A stretch of 64,000 nucleotides of DNA from Gilichinskyi gelida (GTDB taxonomy: Bacteria > Acidobacteriota > Thermoanaerobaculia > Gp7-AA8): the NCBI GenBank assembly GCA_038040385.1, contig JBBPII010000006.1, forward strand, positions 62,001-126,000. Reading direction: 5' to 3'. Positions within the stretch are counted from its first letter, which is position 1, and the number at the start of each line of letters is the position of its first letter. Shown here in pieces: positions 16,525 to 24,557 of this stretch. A program made the translations under genes and the position numbers. Below the pieces are notes generated by a model. It saw only the letters and a list, made by a program, of their open reading frames with translations, ran no database searches and was not told where the DNA came from.

Positions 16525-19500
16525 TCAACGCGCCGCAGACTTCCAGCGCGTTCCCTGCGCGGCCTCGTATCGAAGGAGCAGCCCGAGCGATGCGAGCGTG
16601 TCCAGCGCCGCCTCAACATCTTTCTTGGGAGCACCTTCGAACGCGCTCCGAACGTCGCTGATTGCGACGGCGTGCGGAGACGCTTTCACGAACGTGCGGA
16701 CGGCGCCGATTCGATCCGGGAGCGGCTTGGGCCATCGCTGTTTGGCAGTCGTCGGTTTCAGCGTCGGGCCGCCGATCGTGTGCCCGCCCGGCAGCGCGTT
16801 CTGTACAGGAGCAGGCGAGTCCTGTGGCCGCTGGCGCTCTGGCCGGAGCCAACGCACAACTCCGGATTCCTCCTCAGCAGCGCGTTCGGCATTCAGCGCG
16901 ATCAACCGCTCCATGATCTCGGGATCCGAAATGTCGTGGGGCCACCCGTAGGCGTCAATCACGGCCAGATCCAGCTCGTCATGCATCTGGCGAAGAATTG
17001 AGACCAGCCCCTGCTCATGAATGATCCGATCTTTCGCGGTGAGGGTTGTTCCATCGCGCACTTTCTCCAGCACGTTGTACATGGCGGTGATCGTCAGATC
17101 CGGATGCGCCGTTTGACGCGTCTTCCGGTGCTCGTCGAGGTGCCTCGCGAGCTCTCGAATGCGTGCTTCCTGCGCCGCTGAGGCGGACGGAAACGGAAAC
17201 GGGTCGAAGCACAGGCTGTTGTTGTAGCGCGGGTCGTCACCCACACCGAGACGGGTTCCGACGAGGAGCGAGAACGCAACGTGCGGCCTGCTCGACAAGA
17301 CACCCAGGTGGTAGAGGTCGGCCAGCGCGATCGCCACGACCGTGCTCTCGACTAACGTCATGGCTGGCAGCGTTCGGAAGACCCGATGTTTCGCTGTTCG
17401 ACAGATCGCGATGAACTGATCGAGGCCCGCGACTGCTGCCCGGAGCGCCGGCCTTGGTTCCGCATGGAGCCACCATTTCTCTCGATACACGGGGCGGGCA
17501 TTCTGCTGCCGCTCCGGCCGCACTCTATCCAGTACGCGCTGGAACGCCTCCGGGAAACGCGTGCGCGCTTCGGCCTCATCGTGAGGGTAGAGATCAATCA
17601 CGAAGCGGTTCCGACGCCGTTGATTCAGCTCGCCTCCCGTGACATACGGTTTCACGGCGTCTGGCTCGCGGACTCGCAACTCGTCCTCCGCATCAAGCAG
17701 GAAGCCTTGCCCAACGAGCGTCACCCCCATGTACGAGAGCGCCGAGTTCGCACGGAGTGATACGAGGCTGGCGGAATTCGCTCCGATTTGGAGCGTCTCC
17801 TGAATCACACCGCGTCGCTGCCTGAACCGAACGATCGTTGCGCCATCCTCACCGCGGTCTTCGGCAACGAGTTCCAGCAACCGGCCATCTGACACGCCGG
17901 CTGCGCCGGCCGTCATCGCGACGCGAACGGCAGCGCCTTCGTGCGCGTCAACCCAAGGGTGGTTCGGAATCGCGAATGCCACGTGTAACGCGTTCGCTGC
18001 GCGCAGGTGCTTCGCGACGATGCCGCGATTGGAGATATGCGTGATGCTCTTCGTCGTGATGAAGCCAAAGCGCTGCGCTCGACCGTCCCGAACAAGTTGC
18101 GCCGCGCGGTTCCACCAGTACATGACGAAGTCGGCGGTTTCGGGAACGTCATCGTGCGCAGCTCGTAGCGCCTCGACGTAGCCATCCCCCAGCGCGCCAC
18201 GCATCCGCTTGTTGCCGATGAACGGGGGATTCCCAACGATGAACTCTGCGTCTGGCCATTCGGCACGGCGGGCGTTGACGTAGCGCACGACGGGTCTGCG
18301 CTTCGCGTCGTCTGGCACCTGCTCGCCCGTCACGGGGTTGAGCTTCGTCGAGACACCGTCCCAGCGCGTGACAGGTTCCTCATTCGCGTCCAGTACCGGT
18401 TCGATTTCGTCCCACGCGAGCACCGCGTCGCGGCACTCGATGTTGCCGTACTTCTGGAGGACGGGCTCGGGGATGTGGCCCGCATCGCCGCGGGTGCGCA
18501 TGAGCCACTGGAGATACCCAATCCAGAGCACGAGCTCGGCGATCTCCTTCGCCCATCGCTTCACTTCGATGCCGTGAAACTGCGCGGGCGTGACCGTAAG
18601 TCCGGCAACCTGGAGCGGCGCCTGCGTCTCGCCAAGCTCAGCGAGCAGTTGGAAGACCTCACTCTCCAGCCGTTTCAGGAGGTCGAGCGTCACGTACAGG
18701 AAGTTGCCCGTGCCACACGCGGGATCGAGGACACTCACCGCGCAGAGCCTGCGATGGAACGTATGGAGCGCCGCGATGGCCTTCCTTCGCGCCGTCGTCC
18801 CTTCCCTCGCGGCAGTCAGGAGTTGCTGTACGTGCGCGCGAACGATGTCCCACTCCGCGCGAAGGGGCTCTTCGATGGTCGGCCGTACCAGGCGCTCGAC
18901 GTACGCACGCGGTGTGAAGTGCGCGCCGAGTGCGTGCCGTTCCTTCGAATCGAGCGCGCTTTCCAGAAGCGTTCCGAAGATCGCCGGCTCGACATCCACC
19001 CAGCTCGAACGCGACGCCTCAAGTAGGAGTTCGAGTTGCTTGCGTGTCAGTGGAAGCGCCTTCTGGTCGGCGAACAGCCCGCCGTTGAAGTGCAGGATCT
19101 TCCCGACGCCGATCAGCGCGCCACCCGTGTTCATCTTCTGCCAGAGCTGCGTGACCTCATCCGCGAACCGGTCCGGATTCGGTATCCACTCCTTCTCCAG
19201 CAGCGTCGTGAAGGCGCGGTCGGGCAGGAGGCCCGCATCCTCCGCGAACATGGTGAAGATGCAGCGCATGAGGAACGTTGCGATATCTGCGGGGGCGTAC
19301 GTCTGCCCTTCAAGGTCGCGGGCGAGTGCCGCGAGGTGCGCTGCGATCTCGCGCGTGACCTTCGTCGTACGTTTGGCGGGATCGAGTGCGTGCGGCGTCG
19401 TGAAGATCGTCCGGAGCGTCTCGACGTGCGCTTCCAGATCTCGAAGGAAGATCCGCTTGTGCTGTGCGCTCGGGAAGTCTCGGTAGTTCCGTGACCCATC

Positions 19501-19962
19501 GAAGGTCGCGTACAAATCGAAGCAGTACCCGATGTCGCAGACGATCAGGAACGGCGGCGGATTATCGAAGGTCTGCGCGTAGCCGACCGCCTGCCCCTGC
19601 GCGGCCTGCATCGCGGCCGCCCACATCGCTGTGCCGCGCTTCGCCGTACCGAGCTTGGTCGCGCCGGCTTCGCTGCCCTGCTTCGCTTCCAAGATGAAGC
19701 AGCCGTCCTTGTACAGATCGATCTTGCCGGTCGAGACCTTCCCGCCCTCGTGCGTGGTGAGAGCGTCTTTCTCGAAGCAGTACCGATCCTTCTCTGCCTC
19801 GCCGGTCGTTGGGTCCGGGCGTGGGATACCGAGGATGTCGCACAGCTCGCTCAGGAACGAGTCTTTATTCGCGCGCTCGGCACCACTGCTCGCCGCCCAC
19901 CGCGCGATGAAGTCATCAATGCCTGTTGCCGGTGCCGGAGGTGGTGGTGCGGAGGGGGACAG
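16525..19962 (-). CDS. Type IIG restriction-modification enzyme (MmeI-like)
   Basis: Single-chain N6-adenine methyltransferase with an N-terminal nuclease motif. The family N-terminus (IDDFIARW, then GKIDLYKDGCFILEAKQ with the D...ExK nuclease residues near 73-90) lies upstream of the first TTG (19692). The frame is open back to a TAA near 19977, with CTG 19962 as the only start-like codon except ATT, giving 1145 aa. Methyltransferase motif I DPACGTGNFL is near residue 412 and the catalytic NPPF near 578. The C-terminal 350 residues are the target-recognition and helical part. It would cut and methylate DNA without partner subunits. The first gene to its right on the same strand ends before a strong hairpin. 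Confidence 0.82.
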   Translation of the reverse strand: MSPSAPPPPAPATGIDDFIARWAASSGAERANKDSFLSELCDILGIPRPDPTTGEAEKDRYCFEKDALTTHEGGKVSTGKIDLYKDGCFILEAKQGSEAGATKLGTAKRGTAMWAAAMQAAQGQAVGYAQTFDNPPPFLIVCDIGYCFDLYATFDGSRNYRDFPSAQHKRIFLRDLEAHVETLRTIFTTPHALDPAKRTTKVTREIAAHLAALARDLEGQTYAPADIATFLMRCIFTMFAEDAGLLPDRAFTTLLEKEWIPNPDRFADEVTQLWQKMNTGGALIGVGKILHFNGGLFADQKALPLTRKQLELLLEASRSSWVDVEPAIFGTLLESALDSKERHALGAHFTPRAYVERLVRPTIEEPLRAEWDIVRAHVQQLLTAAREGTTARRKAIAALHTFHRRLCAVSVLDPACGTGNFLYVTLDLLKRLESEVFQLLAELGETQAPLQVAGLTVTPAQFHGIEVKRWAKEIAELVLWIGYLQWLMRTRGDAGHIPEPVLQKYGNIECRDAVLAWDEIEPVLDANEEPVTRWDGVSTKLNPVTGEQVPDDAKRRPVVRYVNARRAEWPDAEFIVGNPPFIGNKRMRGALGDGYVEALRAAHDDVPETADFVMYWWNRAAQLVRDGRAQRFGFITTKSITHISNRGIVAKHLRAANALHVAFAIPNHPWVDAHEGAAVRVAMTAGAAGVSDGRLLELVAEDRGEDGATIVRFRQRRGVIQETLQIGANSASLVSLRANSALSYMGVTLVGQGFLLDAEDELRVREPDAVKPYVTGGELNQRRRNRFVIDLYPHDEAEARTRFPEAFQRVLDRVRPERQQNARPVYREKWWLHAEPRPALRAAVAGLDQFIAICRTAKHRVFRTLPAMTLVESTVVAIALADLYHLGVLSSRPHVAFSLLVGTRLGVGDDPRYNNSLCFDPFPFPSASAAQEARIRELARHLDEHRKTRQTAHPDLTITAMYNVLEKVRDGTTLTAKDRIIHEQGLVSILRQMHDELDLAVIDAYGWPHDISDPEIMERLIALNAERAAEEESGVVRWLRPERQRPQDSPAPVQNALPGGHTIGGPTLKPTTAKQRWPKPLPDRIGAVRTFVKASPHAVAISDVRSAFEGAPKKDVEAALDTLASLGLLLRYEAAQGTRWKSAAR

Positions 19963-20033
19963 CGCTCGTGCGCGTTATGGCTTCGGCAGCATCGTACAGG
20001 CGGGATGCGCACGCTGCCACCGTACCGCGCGTG

Positions 20034-20069
20034 GTTGTGCGCTCCTGCCGAGCGGCAGGAGCGCACAAC
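20034..20069. terminator. Perfect 17-bp inverted repeat (terminator or operator)
   Basis: Arms 20034-20050 and 20053-20069 are perfectly complementary around AG and would form a very stable hairpin 7 nt after the stop of the 20076-20951 gene. There is no T-run on either side, so a classical intrinsic terminator is not shown; it could block transcription into the restriction gene or bind a regulator. Confidence 0.6.
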
Positions 20070-20075
20070 GAGGGG

Positions 20076-20951
20076 TTACCGCTTGCGCCGCTTCGGCTCG
20101 ATCCGACCGGCTTCGCGGTCCGCGGCGATCTCGTCGGAATACTCGGCGGCGAGAGCTTCGTACTTCGCAGGATCGCCGCCCGCGAGCCTCCACAAGTAAG
20201 CCTCCGTCCGTGTCGGCTGCTCCGGGAGGCAGGCGGGGTACACGTCCACGGGCTCGCTCGACTTCGGCGCGGCAGGCTTGACGGGTCGGTCGTGGGGCCG
20301 GCGCGGCTTCTTCGGTTCTGAAGTCCACCGCGGACCCCGGCGCGGTTTCCGATCGTTCGGCATCTTGGGCTTCTTCGTTCGCGGAGGGACGGGGCACGGC
20401 CCCGCCGTCTCCTTCCGATCGCAGCCGGGACGATGGCGTCCTCTGCGGCCTGCAGGCGCGCTTGCAGACCGTGCCGCCGCGGCGGCAGGCGCAGCCGGCT
20501 TGGTCGGGTCGGTGAACCGCTGGAAGTCGGGACTGAGCGCCGGCAGGTCGTACCGCAGGAAGACATCGCGGTCGAACACGAGCTTGGACCCGCGCTTCCG
20601 AAGCGAACGGAACGTTTTCGCCCGCGTGTAGAGCCGGCTGGGGCTCAGCTTCGAGAGCGCGGCGACCTCGAGGAGGGTGAGCTCCAGCTCGACCGGCAGC
20701 CAGTACGGCCGAAGCGCGGTCGGCGGGAACATCTCAATGAGGACGACGCGCGAAGTCCCGCGCTGCGGCTCGTCAACCCGGAAGGGGACGAGGTACCCAC
20801 CGAGCAGCCCCTTCGGGTATGGAATCGGCGCGCGACGTCGGCGGTTAATTCTGAGCAGGAGCGCTGAGCTCCGGCTTACGGAAAGCGCCCGTGCTCTCTT
20901 GACAAGCGAGCGCCACCGTAGGAATGTAAGGAAGTCCTTAAGGGTGTCCAT
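20076..20951 (-). CDS. Helix-turn-helix protein with basic low-complexity tail
   Basis: 291-aa protein. Residues about 90-140 (TLLEVAALSKLSPSRLYTR, then KRGSKLVFDRDVFLRYDLP) have the layout of a MerR/HTH_17-type DNA-binding domain with a wing. The second half is Pro/Arg/Ala-rich (about 150-235), ending with a helical segment AYLWRLAGGDPAKYEALAAEY. ATG 20951 has GGAGA upstream and TTAC 16 nt upstream. Divergent from the 21408 gene across a hairpin-rich region, so it may be the regulator acting there. Not recognised as a named family. Confidence 0.6.
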   Translation of the reverse strand: MDTLKDFLTFLRWRSLVKRARALSVSRSSALLLRINRRRRAPIPYPKGLLGGYLVPFRVDEPQRGTSRVVLIEMFPPTALRPYWLPVELELTLLEVAALSKLSPSRLYTRAKTFRSLRKRGSKLVFDRDVFLRYDLPALSPDFQRFTDPTKPAAPAAAAARSASAPAGRRGRHRPGCDRKETAGPCPVPPRTKKPKMPNDRKPRRGPRWTSEPKKPRRPHDRPVKPAAPKSSEPVDVYPACLPEQPTRTEAYLWRLAGGDPAKYEALAAEYSDEIAADREAGRIEPKRRKR

Positions 20952-21022
20952 AATTCGTCTCCGGTAAAGTTGCGAATTTGGCCGTCTGAGAGGACCAGTA
21001 CCGGAGTTTCCGGGACTGTGGC

Positions 21023-21065
21023 CGAGACGGTTCTGCGGGGGGCCTAATCCCCACAGGCCGTCTCG
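21023..21065. repeat. Long inverted repeat
   Basis: Outer arms CGAGACGG (21023-21030) and CCGTCTCG (21058-21065) are perfectly complementary; the inner part has a G-run and a C-run that could extend the stem. Confidence 0.65.
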
Positions 21066-21154
21066 TTCCTATTTGGGGTGTTCTCCCGTCAGGCCGAGCT
21101 CTACTTGGTCTCCCAAAGAACCGATCCGCTTCCTGCGAATCGAGCGCTGCCGCT

Positions 21155-21210
21155 AGCGCCAGACAGAAACTACTGCACTCTGGCGCTCTGTAGCAAGCGT
21201 TTTCTGTCTG
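21155..21210. repeat. Nested inverted repeats
   Basis: CAGACAGAAA (21160-21169) pairs perfectly with TTTCTGTCTG (21201-21210), and overlapping it AGCGCCAGA (21155-21163) pairs with TCTGGCGCT (21179-21187). The two stems are mutually exclusive, like an attenuator or a double operator. Confidence 0.65.
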
Positions 21211-21369
21211 ATTGTGCTCGCAACTAGCATCTAACTGCACTCCGTAACAACTGAGAGCGCTCGTGAGAGCGCTAGAGAGCGAGTCGCAGCAAGTTCGTTG
21301 CCAGGTAGCTCATCCGTGTGCAGAAAGCGCTCTCCAAGCGCTTCGTGACGCTTTCTCAACAAGTCGGTC

Positions 21370-21399
21370 TTGCTTGCGCAAGCGGAATGGCGCTAGGAT
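21370..21399 (+). promoter_or_regulatory. Promoter of the 21408 gene, leaderless
   Basis: TTGCTT (21370-21375) and TAGGAT (21394-21399) are separated by 18 bp. The -10 box ends 8 bp before ATG 21408, so transcription should begin at or a few bases before the start codon. Confidence 0.5.
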
Positions 21400-21407
21400 T
21401 CGCGCTT

Positions 21408-22355
21408 ATGACTGCATTCCCAAGCGAGGGGAGCGCTCGTCCGCTCGCGCGGCTGCTTTTTGAAGAGCCCGCGCTTCCGAACGACGAGTCCCTCTTCCGC
21501 AGCGCGACCGACCTCGCCGAGTTCATCGTCGCGAACCACCCGGAGTACGCGGGCAGGAAGCCGAAGAACGTCGCAACCTTCATCCATCAGATCGCGCGCG
21601 GCGAGCGGACCGCGCCGGACAAGTTGCACGACGCAATCGCGATGGCAATCCGTGCGCGCGTGCCCGAGCCCGAGGCGCAAGAGGCGTGGCTCGACCGCCT
21701 GACGGCGCTGCTCTCGGGTGCCGCGCACGCGGAACCGCGCGTCACGGATGCCGACGAGCTATGGACGCGCATCCTCGAGCACGCCCGGACGGCTCGCGAG
21801 CACTTCATCATCACGGCGCAACCGGCCGAAGCGCGACAACCGGACGCCCCGGCGCACGACGACGAGGACGTCGTCGGCCAGGCGAAGCAGCTCGCGATGA
21901 TCCTGCAAGAACGTCTGAACCTCCTGACGCCCGTCGCCGAGTTCGAGGTGCCGTCGAACGTGCAGTACACGTTCTGCTTCCCCGACCGGACCACCGGAAC
22001 GACGTTCTGGACGAAGCTCCTCGATTCCATGTGGTACACGACGACACCCGCGTGCACGAAAGAGGAAGCGAAGCAGCGGCTCACGCTCCTCAACGAGCGC
22101 GCGGTCCTTCGCGTGCTGAAGGTTCCCGAGATCGCGTGTGGGTGTCCGCTGGTCGCCTACGACCCGACGTCTGCGAAACCCGACGCGTTCGTCTTGTTCT
22201 ACTTCCGACGCGAGGACGAGGGCGTCCCTGCGAAGCAAGAGGTCAGCATCGCGCGCATGGATCGCGACTACCTCGCCGTCTGGAAGAAGCTCGTGCACTT
22301 CCCGATCATGCAAGGCGATCTAGCGCAGGAAATCACATTCGAAAGTGCCTTGTAG
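21408..22355 (+). CDS. Unknown protein upstream of yhhQ
   Basis: 315-aa protein of unknown family. Residues about 22-75 (SATDLAEFIVANHPEYAG, then NVATFIHQIARGERTAP and DKLHDAIAMAIRA) look like a helical, helix-turn-helix-like domain such as small repressor folds; the C-terminal part (about 170-315) is alpha/beta with RLNLLTPVAEFEVPSN and VLRVLKVPEIACGCPLVAYD. It recalls regulators with a C-terminal sensing domain but no match is certain. ATG 21408 is chosen because a promoter -10 lies 8 nt before it; GTG 21318 gives a longer frame but starts upstream of that promoter. It is followed by the transporter after 42 nt. Confidence 0.55.
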   Translation: MTAFPSEGSARPLARLLFEEPALPNDESLFRSATDLAEFIVANHPEYAGRKPKNVATFIHQIARGERTAPDKLHDAIAMAIRARVPEPEAQEAWLDRLTALLSGAAHAEPRVTDADELWTRILEHARTAREHFIITAQPAEARQPDAPAHDDEDVVGQAKQLAMILQERLNLLTPVAEFEVPSNVQYTFCFPDRTTGTTFWTKLLDSMWYTTTPACTKEEAKQRLTLLNERAVLRVLKVPEIACGCPLVAYDPTSAKPDAFVLFYFRREDEGVPAKQEVSIARMDRDYLAVWKKLVHFPIMQGDLAQEITFESAL

Positions 22356-22397
22356 GCCAGAGCGGCGACAAGGTTTGGACGAGAAGGAGCTACGACC

Positions 22398-23108
22398 ATG
22401 GCACTCGAAACACGACCCCTCGGTGACAATCCAATCGGCTACCGGTACTTTCACCTCGTCGCGATGATCTTCGTTGCGTCGCTGCTGATCGCGAACACGA
22501 TCGCCGTGAAGATCATCACGTTCGCAAACTTCACGCTGCCGGCCGGCATCATCGTCTTCCCAATCGCGTACATCTTTGGGGACGTACTTACGGAAGTTTA
22601 CGGCTTTCGCCGGACGCGCTCGGTGATCTGGTGCGGCTTCGCGTGCCTCGCGGGGATGGCGCTGTTGTACTGGATCGCAACGCTGCTTCCCGCCGCGCCG
22701 TTCTGGCAGGACTCTGCGCCGTTCGCCCGCTTGCTCGGCTTCGTCCCGCGCATCGCGTTCGCGAGCTTCGTGGCGTACCTCGTCGGCGAGTTCCTGAACT
22801 CCATGGTGCTGTCGCGCATGAAGGTGAAGACGGAGGGCAAGCACTTCTGGGCGCGCGCCCTCGCCTCCACCGCCATCGGCGAGGGCGCCGATAGCGTCGT
22901 CTTCAACACGGTCGCCTTTGCCTTCGTCTTCCCGTGGAAGGTGCTCGGCGTCATCATGCTGTCCGGCTGGATCTTGAAGTGCGCGTACGAAGTCCTTGCG
23001 CTTCCTCTCACCTACGTGATCGTCGGATGGTTGAAGCGCGCTGAAGGCGTCGACACATTCGACCGTGGCGTGACGTACACCGTGCTTCCGACGAAGGCGC
23101 CGGCATGA
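22398..23108 (+). CDS. yhhQ: Queuosine precursor transporter (YhhQ family)
   Basis: 236-aa inner-membrane protein of the COG1738/VUT family that imports preQ0/preQ1-type 7-deazaguanine bases. Typical signatures: IANTIAVKI (about 32-40), the IVFPIAYIFGDVLTEVYGF block (about 52-70), a GEFLNS loop and ALASTAIGEGADSVVFN (about 154-170). Six hydrophobic segments are visible and length is normal. AAGGAG precedes ATG 22398. It overlaps the methyltransferase by 4 nt, forming an operon. Unusual as mobile-island cargo; no queuosine or deazapurine-DNA (dpd) genes are seen in the window. Confidence 0.88.
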   Translation: MALETRPLGDNPIGYRYFHLVAMIFVASLLIANTIAVKIITFANFTLPAGIIVFPIAYIFGDVLTEVYGFRRTRSVIWCGFACLAGMALLYWIATLLPAAPFWQDSAPFARLLGFVPRIAFASFVAYLVGEFLNSMVLSRMKVKTEGKHFWARALASTAIGEGADSVVFNTVAFAFVFPWKVLGVIMLSGWILKCAYEVLALPLTYVIVGWLKRAEGVDTFDRGVTYTVLPTKAPA

Positions 23109-23905
23109 CGACGACGGATCTCGCGCGAGAAGAGTGGCCGAGCGAGCTGTACGTCGAGGCGTGGAAAGCGTTCCGGACGCTCTCGAACGAGAACGAGGTC
23201 ACGGCGGAGCACCTCGTTCGGCTGCCGTCCTGGCCGAAGCGGAACGATCTCGTCATCTGCGACCTCGGCTGCGGGGATGGCCGGCTCGTCGAGCAGGCCG
23301 TCCTTCGCAGCATCTCCTCCGTCGCGGAAGTACGCTTGATCGATCCCGATGAGGATCTGCTGACTGAGGCCGTTCGCGTGGTCTCGGAGACAGGTCTCGT
23401 CAAGAACGTACAGCGCTCGCTCGCGACCGCCGAGCAGGTCTTCCCGGAGTGCGCGAAGACGTCGGACGCGGTGCTCCTCGTCCATGTCGTGTACTTGATG
23501 AAGAATGGCGCGTTCCGGCGACTCCTCGACGCCTGCCCGAAGGAGACGCCGCTCTTCGTCGTGATGGACGCGCCGACCTCCGTGTTCACGGAACTCTGGA
23601 GCGTCACGGCGCCGAAGTACCACGAGCGCAGCCTCCGCGCGCACGAGACGATCGCGCAGCTGCTCCCGAAGAATGGATACCTCGTTGGGGAGACGCGCAT
23701 CGCATCGACCATCGAAGACCCGCGCGGCCAGCGCCCCGATCTCAAATTGGCGCTGCTGTCGATGCTCTGCTACACCGACGCGCGCACGCTCTTTCGTGAC
23801 AGTGACCTCATGATGCGTGTGGAGGAGATCCTCGATCAACACCACGTCGCCGGGAACACGTTGAAGATTCAGTGTGAGTCCATCTGCTACGAGATTAGCC
23901 GCTGA
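23105..23905 (+). CDS. Class I SAM-dependent methyltransferase
   Basis: 266-aa protein with a Rossmann methyltransferase core: motif I VICDLGCGDGRLVEQ at about residues 49-63, acidic strand end LIDPDEDLL near 80, and AVLLVHVVYLM near 122. The substrate is not indicated by sequence; length and lack of a DPPY/NPPF motif argue against a DNA adenine or cytosine methylase. ATG 23105 overlaps the yhhQ stop as ATGA. Co-expression with a deazaguanine-base transporter raises the possibility of base or nucleoside modification, which is inference. Confidence 0.75.
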   Translation: MTTTDLAREEWPSELYVEAWKAFRTLSNENEVTAEHLVRLPSWPKRNDLVICDLGCGDGRLVEQAVLRSISSVAEVRLIDPDEDLLTEAVRVVSETGLVKNVQRSLATAEQVFPECAKTSDAVLLVHVVYLMKNGAFRRLLDACPKETPLFVVMDAPTSVFTELWSVTAPKYHERSLRAHETIAQLLPKNGYLVGETRIASTIEDPRGQRPDLKLALLSMLCYTDARTLFRDSDLMMRVEEILDQHHVAGNTLKIQCESICYEISR

Positions 23906-23913
23906 GACAAGGT

Positions 23914-23955
23914 CCATGCCTGCTACGCCCTAGCGTTGGGGCGCAGCAGGCATGG
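23914..23955. terminator. Strong hairpin after the yhhQ-methyltransferase operon
   Basis: Arms 23914-23930 and 23939-23955 (CCATGCCTGCT... and ...AGCAGGCATGG) pair over 17 bp with one A/C mismatch around an 8-nt loop, starting 9 nt after the methyltransferase stop. No T-run follows. It resembles the hairpin at 20034 in position and strength, so both probably end transcription units. Confidence 0.6.
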
Positions 23956-24239
23956 AGCCCGAGCTGCTTCCGCGCGGCCTCGATGAGCGCCTCCATCTCG
24001 TCCAGTTCTTCGACAACCGCGCGGAACTGCTCGTCCATCGCTTCTCGATGGTCTTCGGCGTACTGCTGAAGGAGCGTTCTGGATGGAAGCCGGCCGCGCC
24101 GCAATCCCCGTGGATCGTGACCTGCGGGCGCGCGCGTTGCGCGACGCACCGATGGTCGACGACGGTTCCTGCGGCGCGGGCCGCACTTCGTTCTCACCCG
24201 CTCGCGCCGACCGATGCACAACGCAGGAGTCGTGGAACG
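23956..24239. other. Gene-free stretch
   Basis: No frame here carries recognisable protein features on either strand. It contains a small dyad CCGCGGCGCGGGCCG-like region near 24168-24182 and nothing else I can support. Together with the hairpin it separates convergent genes. Confidence 0.4.
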
Positions 24240-24437
24240 CTACGATTCTGCGTAGTGGTTCTCGAAAAGTATGAGTCGGTTTATGCGCTGAATGAGTGCG
24301 TCGAACGCCCACGTGTCGACGGACACGTAGTCGCCGTGACGGTCGGCGCCGTTGGCTAGGTCGACCGCTGCGTCGCGCACCCGCGTGAGGAGCCGGATGC
24401 GTTTCTTCGCGATTTGCGCTGCTGATAGCTTCGCCAT
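24240..24437 (-). CDS. Small unknown protein
   Basis: 65-aa basic, helical protein (AQIAKKRIRLLTRVRDAAVDL, then TWAFDALIQRINRLILF). No family recognised. TAAC lies exactly 15 nt before ATG 24437 and there is no ribosome-binding site, the same arrangement as in the small-gene row at 9-11 kb. It lies 120 bp downstream of the integrase stop, on the same strand. Confidence 0.55.
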   Translation of the reverse strand: MAKLSAAQIAKKRIRLLTRVRDAAVDLANGADRHGDYVSVDTWAFDALIQRINRLILFENHYAES

Positions 24438-24557
24438 GGGATGGAGTGGTTAGGAGTATGGCGTTGAGTAACCGGCCAGCGCTCGTGGGTGACGAGATCG
24501 GGTTGGGCCGCTGCGTGTGCTCGCAGCGGCCCTCAAGGCGGGTGATGGGCAGCGCAC

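Larger units (their letters stand above)
20952..21407. promoter_or_regulatory. 456-bp hairpin-rich divergent control region, possible oriT
   Basis: This stretch has no gene and separates two divergent genes. It contains a long hairpin (21023-21065, CGAGACGG/CCGTCTCG outer arms), nested inverted repeats (21155-21210), at least five AGCGCT motifs between about 21141 and 21342, and a leaderless promoter at its right end. Base composition is less GC-rich near 21190-21250. The density of dyads fits a control region, an origin of transfer or a structured RNA; which one is not decided by sequence. Confidence 0.5.

Noticed and set aside
20952..24240. A dpd-type 7-deazaguanine DNA modification cluster
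   Set aside because: Only the YhhQ transporter and a generic methyltransferase are present; no dpdA-like or tgt-like genes are in the window.
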